From contig JAOSJP010000001.1 of assembly GCA_027494015.1 (NCBI GenBank), positions 124,001 to 188,000 on the forward strand: a DNA stretch of 64,000 bases. The letters are read 5' to 3'. Shown here one piece after another: positions 16,756 to 24,237 of the stretch. The notes under the pieces are model-generated. The model ran no database searches. It was not told where the DNA came from and saw only the letters and a program-made list of their open reading frames with translations. Source of the DNA: Anaerolineae bacterium. GTDB taxonomy: Bacteria > Chloroflexota > Anaerolineae > Aggregatilineales > Aggregatilineaceae. The position numbers and the translations under genes are program-made. Within the stretch, counting starts at the first letter, position 1. Every line of letters begins with the position of its first letter.

Positions 16756-17547
16756 ATGAACCTGGGGCTGGAGGATGCACGGGTCTTCGTGGCCGCGAGC
16801 AGCGCCGGGCTGGGGGCGGCGGTTGCGCGACGCTTCTGCCTGGAAGGGGCAGATGTGGTCATCAACGGGCGCGATCCCGACCGGCTGGCGGCGGTCGCCG
16901 AGCGGCTGTTCATGGAAACGGGACGGCGTGTGGTGGGGACGCCCGGCGATGTGTCCGACCCGGAAGCCGTCTACGGCCTGGTCGCCCAGGCCGCCGAGCG
17001 GCTGGGAGGGCTGGACATCCTGGTGACCAACGCGGGCGGGCCTCCGCCGGGGACGTTCGCTACCGCTCAGCCGGAGGATTACGAGCTGGCGTTCCGGCTC
17101 AACTTCATGAGCGCGGTGAGCCTGATCCGGGCGGCACTGCCGCATCTGCGCAAGAGCAACCGGGCGGCCATCCTGACCATCACCTCGGTGTCGGTCAAAC
17201 AGCCGATCCCCAACCTGATCCTCTCCAGCAGCGTGCGCATGGGCGTGATCGGGCTGACCAAGTCGCTGGCGAACGAGCTGGGGCCGCAGGGCATTCGCGT
17301 CAACAGCATCCTGCCCGGCTACACGCGCACCGAGCGCGTGACGCAGCTTCTGGAGAACCGCGCGCGCGAGGAAAGCATCTCTCTGGATGAGGCGTATGCG
17401 CGCCAGTCGGCCAGCAGCCCGCTGCGCCGCATCGGCGAGCCGGAGGAGTTCGCCAATGTCGCTGTGTTCCTGTGCTCTCCGGCGGCGGGCTACGTGCACG
17501 GGGCGATGATCCCGGTGGACGGCGGCTCCATCGCCGCGTCGCTGTAA
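16756..17547 (+). CDS. Atypical SDR-family oxidoreductase
   Basis: A protein of 263 residues with a Rossmann fold of the short-chain dehydrogenase type: VVINGRDPDRL, LVTNAGGPPPG and IRVNSILPGYTRT are all present, as is the C-terminal VDGGS. Two family signatures are altered. The nucleotide loop reads AASSAGLGAAVA instead of TGxxxGxG. The catalytic Tyr and Lys are replaced by Ser157 and Arg161 in SSSVRMGVIGLTK. A known SDR subgroup resembling beta-ketoacyl reductases shares such changes. It is therefore uncertain whether it is a working reductase. It follows the acetyltransferase by 4 bp. Confidence 0.85.
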   Translation: MNLGLEDARVFVAASSAGLGAAVARRFCLEGADVVINGRDPDRLAAVAERLFMETGRRVVGTPGDVSDPEAVYGLVAQAAERLGGLDILVTNAGGPPPGTFATAQPEDYELAFRLNFMSAVSLIRAALPHLRKSNRAAILTITSVSVKQPIPNLILSSSVRMGVIGLTKSLANELGPQGIRVNSILPGYTRTERVTQLLENRAREESISLDEAYARQSASSPLRRIGEPEEFANVAVFLCSPAAGYVHGAMIPVDGGSIAASL

Positions 17548-17609
17548 CAGCCTGCTCGCGGATTGCCGGGTGCAGCAAGTCGTGCTGGTTTGTATACGCC
17601 TCTCCCTCT

Positions 17610-17646
17610 AAATCCCCCTCTCCAGCCGAGCTAGAGAGGGGGATTT
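17610..17646. repeat. Dispersed 37-bp hairpin, CCCCCTCTC type
   Basis: A perfect 13-bp stem (AAATCCCCCTCTC with its complement) around an 11-base loop containing AGCCGAGC. A second copy in inverted orientation lies at 29932-29967. No gene lies in 17548-17794. Confidence 0.7.
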
Positions 17647-17725
17647 GAGTGCGGGCGCGGCGCTTCCCCTCTCCCTTTGCCGGGGAGGGGGAGGGGGGCG
17701 TCGCATGTATGGAAGCCTGACCGGT

Positions 17726-17794
17726 GTGCCGTTTGGCAGAGCGAGCGAAAGCTCGCATTTCGTTTTTGTGCCGTTTGGACTATACTGCGGGACT
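17726..17794 (+). promoter_or_regulatory. Promoter region of the CHAT gene with direct repeats
   Basis: -10 TATACT at 17781-17786 lies 8 nt before the ATG at 17795, predicting a leaderless mRNA. The 11-mer GTGCCGTTTGG occurs at 17726-17736 and again at 17768-17778, 42 bp apart (four helical turns), the second copy abutting the -10. Between them is a terminator hairpin. The repeats are candidate regulator sites. Confidence 0.5.
17741..17767 (+). terminator. Intrinsic terminator with GAAA tetraloop
   Basis: GCGAGC-GAAA-GCTCGC followed by ATTTCGTTTTT. It would stop read-through from the SDR operon into the CHAT gene. Confidence 0.75.
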
Positions 17795-20700
17795 ATGAGC
17801 GAGAATCTGCCCCTCATCCCGGAGCCTTCCTTGTTGTCTGCGACGGAATACACCGTGATCAGCGGTCATGATGTGGCTGGCGACCCTGGCCTGGCCCAAC
17901 TGCGCTGCTACCTGCCGGTGCTGGCGGTGATTGCCGCGCCGTTCGCGTCCATGAGCGGCAACGAAGACCCGCTCAGCCCGGCGGACCCCGTCCAGGAGTG
18001 GCATGCGCTGCTGCGCGCTCTCAAAGAAGCCGGGCCGAAGCAGAAGGCGACGAGCGCGCCGCTGGCGCTGGCGCGCCTATTGCCGCCGACCGCCGAGCGA
18101 CTGGCGACGGCGCTGGCCGATCACGGCGCGGACGCCTTTCGCATCGTCCACTTCGTCGCGCACGGCGAGCGCGACATGCTCTATCTGGAGGACGACGACG
18201 GCAGCGAAGCCTACGCAGTGGCCGAGCACGCGGTCAGGCTGTTTGCGACCAGCGGGGCGCGCATAGTGATCCTGGATGGGTGCTTCAGCCGGCGGCTGGC
18301 GCAGATGCTGCTCGACGAGACGCCGGTCGAGGCGGTGGTGGGCACGCGACGCCGGGCGTCGGAAGGGCAGGCGGTCGCCTTCAACGCGCGCTTCTACGCG
18401 GAGATAGCCAGCGGCGCAGGCGTGCGCGAGGCGTTCCGCGCGGCGATCGCTGACCTGCGCGACCGCCCGGACGGGCAGGCGGATCGCTACGAGCTGGTCA
18501 TTGACGATACCCGTCATGAGGCGTGGCTGGCCTTGCCAGAGCCGGCCCAACGTGCTCCTCGCCCGCTGATCGCCGATGGGATGCCGCGCACCTACGACCT
18601 GCCGGTGCCGCTCGGCTTCGTCGGGCGGCGCGAGCTGCTGCGCAAGCTGGCCGAAGACATGTTTCGCTTCGACCGCCGCCTGGTGTTGCTGGCCGGGCCG
18701 GACGGCGTGGGCAAGCGCTGGCTGGCGGCGGAGTTCGCCAACCGCTCTGGCTGGCGCTTCCGCGACGGGGTGATCTGGCTGCGCTGCGGCGCAGCGACGA
18801 CCGCCCGCGAAGTCCAGGCGCTGCTGGCCGGGGTCGTCGGGCTACCGCCGCTGACACCGCGCGACGACGTGCTGGCGGCGCTGGCCGGGCGGAGCCTGCT
18901 GCTGGTGCTGGAGCGCGCGAACGCGCTTGGCTCAAAGGTGGAACGCCACGCGCTGGCCGACTTCCTGGCCGATCTGCTGGCCCCGGCGCGACACGGCGTC
19001 ATCCTGACCGCCGCCCAGCCCGACGAGGCGCTGCTGCCCGCCGGCCCGACTTTCACGGCGAAGATGCGCGCGGTGGAGCGGCTGCCCGCCAAAGACGCGC
19101 GCACGCTGGCTATGCGCCGCGCGGTCGTGCGCGGGGTCGAAGCGCTGGATGTGGACACGATTGACGACTTCCTCGACCGGACGCGCCACCTGCCCTGGCT
19201 GATCGTGCGCGGCGTGGAGATGGTGCGGGGCGATGGCGTGGAGGCGGCGCTCACCTATCTGAGCGCGTTCGACCAGGACGACGCCGCGCTGCCCGCTGCG
19301 TACCTGCGCCGCCAGCTTGAATGGCTGATGGCCGACCGCCGCGATGCGCTCAAGCTGCTGATTCGCGCGCAGGGCGTCCCGGACGGGTTCGACGAGCGGC
19401 TGGCGTTGGGGCTGGCCGGTGGCGATGCCGCTGAACAGCTTGAGACGCTGCTGGAGCGGGACGTGCTGCGCCACGACGGGGCGCTGTTCGTCATCCCGGA
19501 CGAAGTGCGCGCCTTCATCGGCGAGCGCTTCCCCCTGGACGCGCCCAAGCAGGCGCACCTTGACCGCGTGATCGCGCAGTACTTCGCGCAGACCTGGCCC
19601 GAAGGTCCGCCCGGCCCGCTGGATGTCGTCAGCCGGGCGCGGCTGAACAACGTCCGCGCGCTGGTCGAGCGGCAGGTCAGCGCCGGCATGGTCGCTGCGC
19701 CGGTGGAGCTGGCGCGGCTGCTCGTGGCGGCGGCCCCGGCTTTCGCGGCGGCGGGGCTGGCCGAAGATTTCGCGCGCTACGCCGAAGGCGTGCGCAGCCA
19801 GTTGCCTGAGGGCAACGATCTGGCCCGGCTGCAGGTGGCGCTGGGCAGCATGATCAGCGCGCTGCCCGGCAAGCAGGACGAAGCTGGCTGGCTCTTCCAG
19901 GTGACGCTGGCCATTGAAGGGCTGAGCCGCCCCGTGCTGGCCGAAGCGAGCCTCGCCTACGGCCAGCATCTTGTCGCCGTCGGGCAGACGGGGGCGGCGG
20001 TGGACTTGCTGGCGCGCTCTTTCCGGGCGGTGATGGCCCAGCCGGACGGCACGGACGTGCGCGTGGCGGCGATGCTCGCCTGCGAATGGGGGCGGGCGCT
20101 GGCCGCGCGCGGCCAACATGCCGACGCGATCAAGCGCTTTGAGGGAGCCATCGCCGGCTACGCGCGCACCAGGCAGGCCGAGCTGTCGGCAGAGGTGCAG
20201 CGCGACCTGTGCGCGTCGCTGATCGCGCTCGGCGAGACGGCGCGGGCCGAAGACGTGCTGCGCCGGGCGCTGGCGACGGCGGACGCTGTGGGGCGGCGCG
20301 ACCTGGCCGCCGAGCTGCGCCAGCAGTTGGCCGGGCTGCACCGCAGCCGCGCCGATCAGCTTGCGCGGGAGGAGCGCGTGGGCGAGGCCGCCGCCGAACT
20401 GGGCGAGGCGGTGCGCCATCTGAGCGCGGCGGTCGCCGACACGCTGGCGCTGCATGACCGGCTCCGGCTGGGGCGCGCGCTGCTCGACCTGGCCCGTGCG
20501 CAGGCGCAGGCGGGCATTCTGGATGACGGCGCGGCCAACGCCGCGCGCGCACACGCTCTGCTGGCCGAGGTGGAAAGCCTGCCCGACCTGACCGAGGCGG
20601 CGATCACGCTAGGCCAACTGCGCATGGCGCTGGGCGACGCGGTGAGCGCGCAGGCGGCGCTGCACGAGGCGCTCGACCTGGCCGGGGCGCTGAGTCTGCC

Positions 20701-20899
20701 GGACGCTCTGCGGCGCGCGGCGGATGTCCTCGTCCGCGTCCACCAGATACGCGCCCGCCACGCCTTGCAGGGCGACTCCGCCTTCTGCCAGGACACGGCT
20801 GCCCAGGCCGCCGGCTCGCGCCAACGGCTGAGCGCGCTGGGCTTGAGCGAGCACGCCGCCGCGCTGGAGCGCATCGTGCAGGGGCTGTCCGCTTTATAA
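17795..20899 (+). CDS. CHAT protease - STAND NTPase - TPR protein
   Basis: A protein of 1034 residues. Residues ~40-250 are a CHAT domain, a caspase-like peptidase: HFVAHGERDMLYL holds the catalytic His (His123) and IVILDGCFSRRLA the Cys (Cys163). Residues ~265-560 resemble an NB-ARC/STAND module: GFVGRRELLRKLAEDM, then a degenerate Walker A GPDGVGKRW (Lys307 kept, the following Ser/Thr is Arg) and a Walker B-like LLLVLERAN with Glu for Asp. The C-terminal ~450 residues are alpha-helical, TPR-like repeats. STAND proteins sense ligands, oligomerise and release an effector; some CHAT-STAND proteins are linked to phage defence or programmed death. ATG 17795 is set by the -10 eight bases upstream. 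Confidence 0.82.
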   Translation: MSENLPLIPEPSLLSATEYTVISGHDVAGDPGLAQLRCYLPVLAVIAAPFASMSGNEDPLSPADPVQEWHALLRALKEAGPKQKATSAPLALARLLPPTAERLATALADHGADAFRIVHFVAHGERDMLYLEDDDGSEAYAVAEHAVRLFATSGARIVILDGCFSRRLAQMLLDETPVEAVVGTRRRASEGQAVAFNARFYAEIASGAGVREAFRAAIADLRDRPDGQADRYELVIDDTRHEAWLALPEPAQRAPRPLIADGMPRTYDLPVPLGFVGRRELLRKLAEDMFRFDRRLVLLAGPDGVGKRWLAAEFANRSGWRFRDGVIWLRCGAATTAREVQALLAGVVGLPPLTPRDDVLAALAGRSLLLVLERANALGSKVERHALADFLADLLAPARHGVILTAAQPDEALLPAGPTFTAKMRAVERLPAKDARTLAMRRAVVRGVEALDVDTIDDFLDRTRHLPWLIVRGVEMVRGDGVEAALTYLSAFDQDDAALPAAYLRRQLEWLMADRRDALKLLIRAQGVPDGFDERLALGLAGGDAAEQLETLLERDVLRHDGALFVIPDEVRAFIGERFPLDAPKQAHLDRVIAQYFAQTWPEGPPGPLDVVSRARLNNVRALVERQVSAGMVAAPVELARLLVAAAPAFAAAGLAEDFARYAEGVRSQLPEGNDLARLQVALGSMISALPGKQDEAGWLFQVTLAIEGLSRPVLAEASLAYGQHLVAVGQTGAAVDLLARSFRAVMAQPDGTDVRVAAMLACEWGRALAARGQHADAIKRFEGAIAGYARTRQAELSAEVQRDLCASLIALGETARAEDVLRRALATADAVGRRDLAAELRQQLAGLHRSRADQLAREERVGEAAAELGEAVRHLSAAVADTLALHDRLRLGRALLDLARAQAQAGILDDGAANAARAHALLAEVESLPDLTEAAITLGQLRMALGDAVSAQAALHEALDLAGALSLPDALRRAADVLVRVHQIRARHALQGDSAFCQDTAAQAAGSRQRLSALGLSEHAAALERIVQGLSAL

Positions 20900-20925
20900 T
20901 TGCGAATTGCGAATTGCGAATTGCG
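20898..20925. repeat. Four perfect AATTGCG heptamers
   Basis: AATTGCG repeated four times directly at the stop codon of the CHAT gene, followed by degenerate inverted relatives (AAATTCGCAATCC) up to about 20960. Confidence 0.85.
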
Positions 20926-20982
20926 AAATCAGAAATCTGCAATCCGAAATTCGCAATCCACACGCCGCCGGCGATCCGCCCG

Positions 20983-21011
20983 TTGTGAGGGCAGGCCCTG
21001 CGCGTTACACT
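20983..21011 (+). promoter_or_regulatory. Promoter of the B-box membrane protein
   Basis: TTGTGA at 20983-20988, 17-bp spacer, TACACT at 21006-21011, about 50 nt before the ATG at 21062. Confidence 0.55.
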
Positions 21012-21061
21012 CGCCAGACGGCGCGGCACCTGCGGACCGCGCGGTGTCAGGAGCCTGGACG

Positions 21062-21736
21062 ATGAGCCAGTGGGAGACGCTGACCTGCGCCAACCATCCC
21101 GACCGCATTGCCCTGGAGCGGTGCGAAGTCTGCCAGAAGCCCCTGTGCGCCTACTGCCTGTACTATACAGAAGACGGCCAGCGCCTGTGCGCCGAGCACG
21201 CCGCGGAAGCGCGTAAGCTGGGCCTGCGCGTCGAGGAGCCGGGCGCTTACGCCGACCAGTTGCTGGGCGCGCAGGTGGGCGCTGACCGCAAGACCAAGCG
21301 CGAGCGCGACGCTGTGGCCGCCGGCGTCTATACGGGCAACTCGACTGACTTGCTCGGCTTCATCGGCCTGCTGGTTGGCGGCGTGTCGCTGGTGACGTGC
21401 TGCGGCGCGGGCTACTGCCTGCCTCTGGCGGGCTTTGCTCTGTCGCTCGTCGCGCTGATCAACGCCCGCCATTCGCTCAACCCCCGGCGGACGCGGCGCA
21501 TGGGCCTGTTGGGCTTGCTCGTTTCCGGCGTGTGGGTGGTGATCATCGCGGCCTGCATCGCCACCTATGGACTGTCCATCTCGTCGGCGGTGACGGCTTT
21601 GCGGGGCACGACCTGGCAGTGGCCCACTGCCGTCAGTGCGACGGAGACGCCCACGCTGTCTCCCACACCCGCGCCGACGGCGCTGCCGGACGACTCCACC
21701 CGCGCGCCGCTGACCGGTGAGGCGTGGGGCGGGTGA
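21062..21736 (+). CDS. B-box-type zinc-binding membrane protein
   Basis: A protein of 224 residues. The N-terminus has paired Cys/His ligands, CANHPDRIALERCEVCQKP then LCAYCLYY and LCAEHAAEA, typical of a B-box zinc finger. Two hydrophobic helices follow (residues ~100-135 and ~150-180, DUF4190-like), then a Ser/Thr/Pro-rich tail. Zinc would be bound on the cytoplasmic side and the domain probably mediates protein contacts. The ATG at 21062 follows AGGAG and a promoter. Its place beside the CHAT-STAND gene may be chance; no shared motif ties them. Confidence 0.75.
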   Translation: MSQWETLTCANHPDRIALERCEVCQKPLCAYCLYYTEDGQRLCAEHAAEARKLGLRVEEPGAYADQLLGAQVGADRKTKRERDAVAAGVYTGNSTDLLGFIGLLVGGVSLVTCCGAGYCLPLAGFALSLVALINARHSLNPRRTRRMGLLGLLVSGVWVVIIAACIATYGLSISSAVTALRGTTWQWPTAVSATETPTLSPTPAPTALPDDSTRAPLTGEAWGG

Positions 21737-21767
21737 GCGATCTTCTGCACAGAGAGGAGTGTTGGGG

Positions 21768-22637
21768 ATGGAAGCGGTGCGAATTGGCGTGATCGGCGGC
21801 TCTGGCCTGTACGATATGCCGGAACTGACCGGTGTGGCCGAGCAGCACATCGAGACCCCGTTTGGGCCGCCCAGCGACGCGCTGCGCATTGGCACGCTGG
21901 CCGGGCAGCGCGTGGCTTTCATTGCGCGGCACGGGCGCGGGCACGTGCACATGCCCAGCGAAGTGCCCTACCGCGCCAACATCTACGCGCTCAAGACGCT
22001 TGGCGTTGAGCGGGTGATCAGCGTGAGCGCGTGCGGGTCGCTGCGCGAGGCTGTCGCTCCTGGCCACATTGTCGTCCCCGACCAACTGGTGGACTGGACG
22101 CGCGACAACCGGGGCCGGACGTTCTTCGGCGAAGGGCTGGTGGCCCACGTCTCGGCGGCAGACCCCTTCTGCCCGCACCTGAGCGCCGTGCTGGCCGACG
22201 CGGCGGAGGCGTGCGGGGGCACCGTGCACCGGGGCGGCACCTTCATCACCAGCGAAGGGCCGCGTTTCGCCACCCGCGCCGAGAGCGCGCTCTACCGCTC
22301 CTGGGGGTACGACCTGATCGGCATGACCACCTCGCCAGAAGCGTTCCTGGCCCGCGAGGCGGAGATGTGCTACGCGGTGATGGCCCATGTGACCGATTAT
22401 GACGTGTGGCACGAATCCGAGGAGGACGTGTCGGTCGAGCTGGTGCTGCAAACGCTGAGCGCCAACGTGCGCCTGGCGCAACGGGCGCTGCTGGGCGTGG
22501 TCGAGCGGCTGGCGGGGAGCGCGCGCACCTGCGCCTGCGAGCACGCCCTGGCGAACGCCCTGATCACGGCGCGCGAGGCCGTCCCGCCAGAGACTCTGGC
22601 GCGGCTGCGGCCCATCGTGGGCAAGTATTTCGCGTGA
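21768..22637 (+). CDS. mtnP: S-methyl-5'-thioadenosine phosphorylase (PNP family 2)
   Basis: A protein of 289 residues. Family motifs are GVIGGSGLYD (phosphate loop), FIARHGRGHVHMPSEVPYRAN, SVSACGSLREAVAPG, TFITSEGPRFATRAES and the purine-site stretch DLIGMTTSPEAFLAREAEM. MTAP cleaves methylthioadenosine with phosphate to adenine and methylthioribose-1-phosphate, part of methionine salvage and polyamine metabolism. A related activity on inosine or 2-deoxyinosine cannot be ruled out from sequence alone. ATG 21768 has an AGAGGAG site. The gap after it (22638-22923) holds only repeats. Confidence 0.92.
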   Translation: MEAVRIGVIGGSGLYDMPELTGVAEQHIETPFGPPSDALRIGTLAGQRVAFIARHGRGHVHMPSEVPYRANIYALKTLGVERVISVSACGSLREAVAPGHIVVPDQLVDWTRDNRGRTFFGEGLVAHVSAADPFCPHLSAVLADAAEACGGTVHRGGTFITSEGPRFATRAESALYRSWGYDLIGMTTSPEAFLAREAEMCYAVMAHVTDYDVWHESEEDVSVELVLQTLSANVRLAQRALLGVVERLAGSARTCACEHALANALITAREAVPPETLARLRPIVGKYFA

Positions 22638-22651
22638 GGTGGGCGGCGCGA

Positions 22652-22686
22652 GGTGATCGGTGATCAGTTTTCAGTTGTCAGTGATC
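22652..22686. repeat. Five in-phase heptamers
   Basis: GGTGATC twice, then AGTTTTC, AGTTGTC and AGTGATC. Same family as 8540-8616, 15 bp after the phosphorylase stop codon. Confidence 0.8.
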
Positions 22687-22730
22687 GGGCGGGGCGTATC
22701 GCCATGCATCCCTGCGGGCGCTCCAACGCC

Positions 22731-22763
22731 AGACTTCCGAAGTTTCCGAAACTTCGGAAGTCT
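22731..22763. repeat. Palindrome AGACTTCCGAAG family, copy 1
   Basis: A 33-bp near-perfect palindrome beginning AGACTTCCGAAGTTT and ending with its complement, mismatched only at the centre. Related copies are at 48481-48513 and 54191-54224; copies 1 and 2 share flanks (CC before, ATTC after). Confidence 0.85.
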
Positions 22764-22856
22764 ATTCCGGGGCGCAGCGGAACGGCATCCCTACACTCCG
22801 CCGGTCTGCCGGGCGCTGACTTCCAACTGATCACCCCTCACTGATGCCAGCCGATC

Positions 22857-22919
22857 ACTGAAAACTGAAAACTGACGACTGATCACTAACAACCAACAAC
22901 CAACAACCAACAACCAGCC
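22857..22919. repeat. Nine in-phase heptamers abutting the SEDS gene start
   Basis: Sixty-three bases read as nine 7-mers, all beginning AC: ACTGAAA twice, ACTGACG, ACTGATC, ACTAACA, ACCAACA three times and ACCAGCC. Only four bases separate the array from the ATG at 22924, so it occupies the ribosome-binding region. Confidence 0.88.
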
Positions 22920-22923
22920 ACCC

Positions 22924-24237
22924 ATGCCACCCCTGACCCCTCATCACGCGGACGACCTGGAAGAGTATGCGCCCCGCGCGCGCCGCGAGCGGCTGCTGCT
23001 GGCGCTGGGCGGCGCGTTCATCCTGGTCAATCACGTGGCGCTGCTGCTCGCCCGCGACCGGCCTGCATTTCATTTGTGGCCGGTGATGATCTGGGCGCTG
23101 TGCGCGGCGGGGGGGCACGCCCTGCTCAACCGGCGGCTGCCCGCGCGCGACCCGCTGATCTTTCCGCTGGCAATGCTGCTGACCGGGTGGGGGCTGAACC
23201 TGATCGCGCGGCTCGTGCCCTCATACGCGGTGCGCCAAACCTCGTGGCTGGTGGTGGGCATGGTGGCGCTGCTGGCACTGACGGCCCTGCCGCGCGATCT
23301 GCGCTGGCTGCGCCGCTACCGCTACACATGGTTGATCGGCGGGCTGGCGCTGCTCTTCCTGACCATTCTCGTCGGCGAGAACCCGGCGGACACCGGGCCG
23401 CGCCTGTGGCTGTGGCTGGGCTTCGGGCGCGTGTACTACCAGCCGTCGGAGCTGCTCAAGATTCTGCTGGTGACTTTTCTGGCGAGCTACTTCGCCGAGC
23501 ACGGGCGCTACATGCGCCAGGACACGGTGCGCCTGGGTCCCTGGCGGGTGCCGTCCCCGGCGTTTCTGGGGCCGGTGCTGCTGATGTGGGGCGTCTGCGT
23601 GATCGTGCTGGTCTGGCAGCGCGACCTGGGCACGGCGACGCTGTTCTTCGCCGTCTTCATGGCGATGCTGTACCTGGCCAGCGGGCAGGCGCTGCTGCTG
23701 GTCGGTGGGGCGGCGCTGCTGGCCATCGCCAGCGCCGTCGCCTACCGCCTGTTCGATGTGGTGGCCCTGCGCGTGGACATCTGGTGGAATCCCTGGCCGA
23801 CAGCCAACGCGGGCGGCTATCAGATCGTGCAGAGCCTGATCGCGGTGGCGTCGGGCGGGGTGCTCGGCCAGGGCATCGGCCAGGGCCAGCCAGGGATCAT
23901 CCCGGTCGTCCATTCGGATTTTGCTTTCGCCGCCATCGCCGAGGAATGGGGGTTGGTGGGGACGCTGGGCGTCATCGGCGTGCTGGCCGTGCTGGTCGTG
24001 CGCGGGATGCGCGTCGCGGCCCAGGCGCGCCAGCCCTTCGACATGCTCCTCGCCGCCGGGCTGAGCGTGCTGCTGGCCGTGCAGGGCCTGCTGATCATGG
24101 GCGGCGTGCTCCGGCTGTTCCCGCTGACCGGCGTCACGCTGCCGTTCGTCAGCTACGGCGGCAGCTCGCTGCTGACCAGCTTCACGGTGGTGGGGCTGTT
24201 GCTCGTGCTCAGCGAGCGGGGAGCGCGCGCGCCGTGA
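22924..24237 (+). CDS. SEDS peptidoglycan polymerase (FtsW/RodA/SpoVE)
   Basis: A protein of 437 residues with about ten transmembrane helices. SEDS hallmarks: the catalytic Asp in VWQRDLGTATLFF (Asp234), YQIVQSLIAVASGG, HSDFAFAAIAEEWGLVG and LPFVSYGGSSLL. SEDS proteins polymerise glycan strands from lipid II in the membrane and need a class B PBP partner. The next gene, overlapping by 4 bp, is that partner by position. The heptamer array replaces a recognisable Shine-Dalgarno site. Whether it serves division (FtsW) or elongation (RodA) cannot be decided here; the FHA genes upstream favour the RodA-like arrangement. Confidence 0.93.
   Translation: MPPLTPHHADDLEEYAPRARRERLLLALGGAFILVNHVALLLARDRPAFHLWPVMIWALCAAGGHALLNRRLPARDPLIFPLAMLLTGWGLNLIARLVPSYAVRQTSWLVVGMVALLALTALPRDLRWLRRYRYTWLIGGLALLFLTILVGENPADTGPRLWLWLGFGRVYYQPSELLKILLVTFLASYFAEHGRYMRQDTVRLGPWRVPSPAFLGPVLLMWGVCVIVLVWQRDLGTATLFFAVFMAMLYLASGQALLLVGGAALLAIASAVAYRLFDVVALRVDIWWNPWPTANAGGYQIVQSLIAVASGGVLGQGIGQGQPGIIPVVHSDFAFAAIAEEWGLVGTLGVIGVLAVLVVRGMRVAAQARQPFDMLLAAGLSVLLAVQGLLIMGGVLRLFPLTGVTLPFVSYGGSSLLTSFTVVGLLLVLSERGARAP

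Noticed and set aside
20899..21061. A small gene between the CHAT and B-box genes
   Set aside because: The stretch consists of AATTGCG repeats, their inverted relatives and a promoter; the extended frame has no family similarity.
23076..24233. N-terminal extension of the PBP-like gene
   Set aside because: It is a shadow frame of the SEDS gene; the GTG at 24234 that overlaps the SEDS stop and is followed by the membrane anchor is the natural start.
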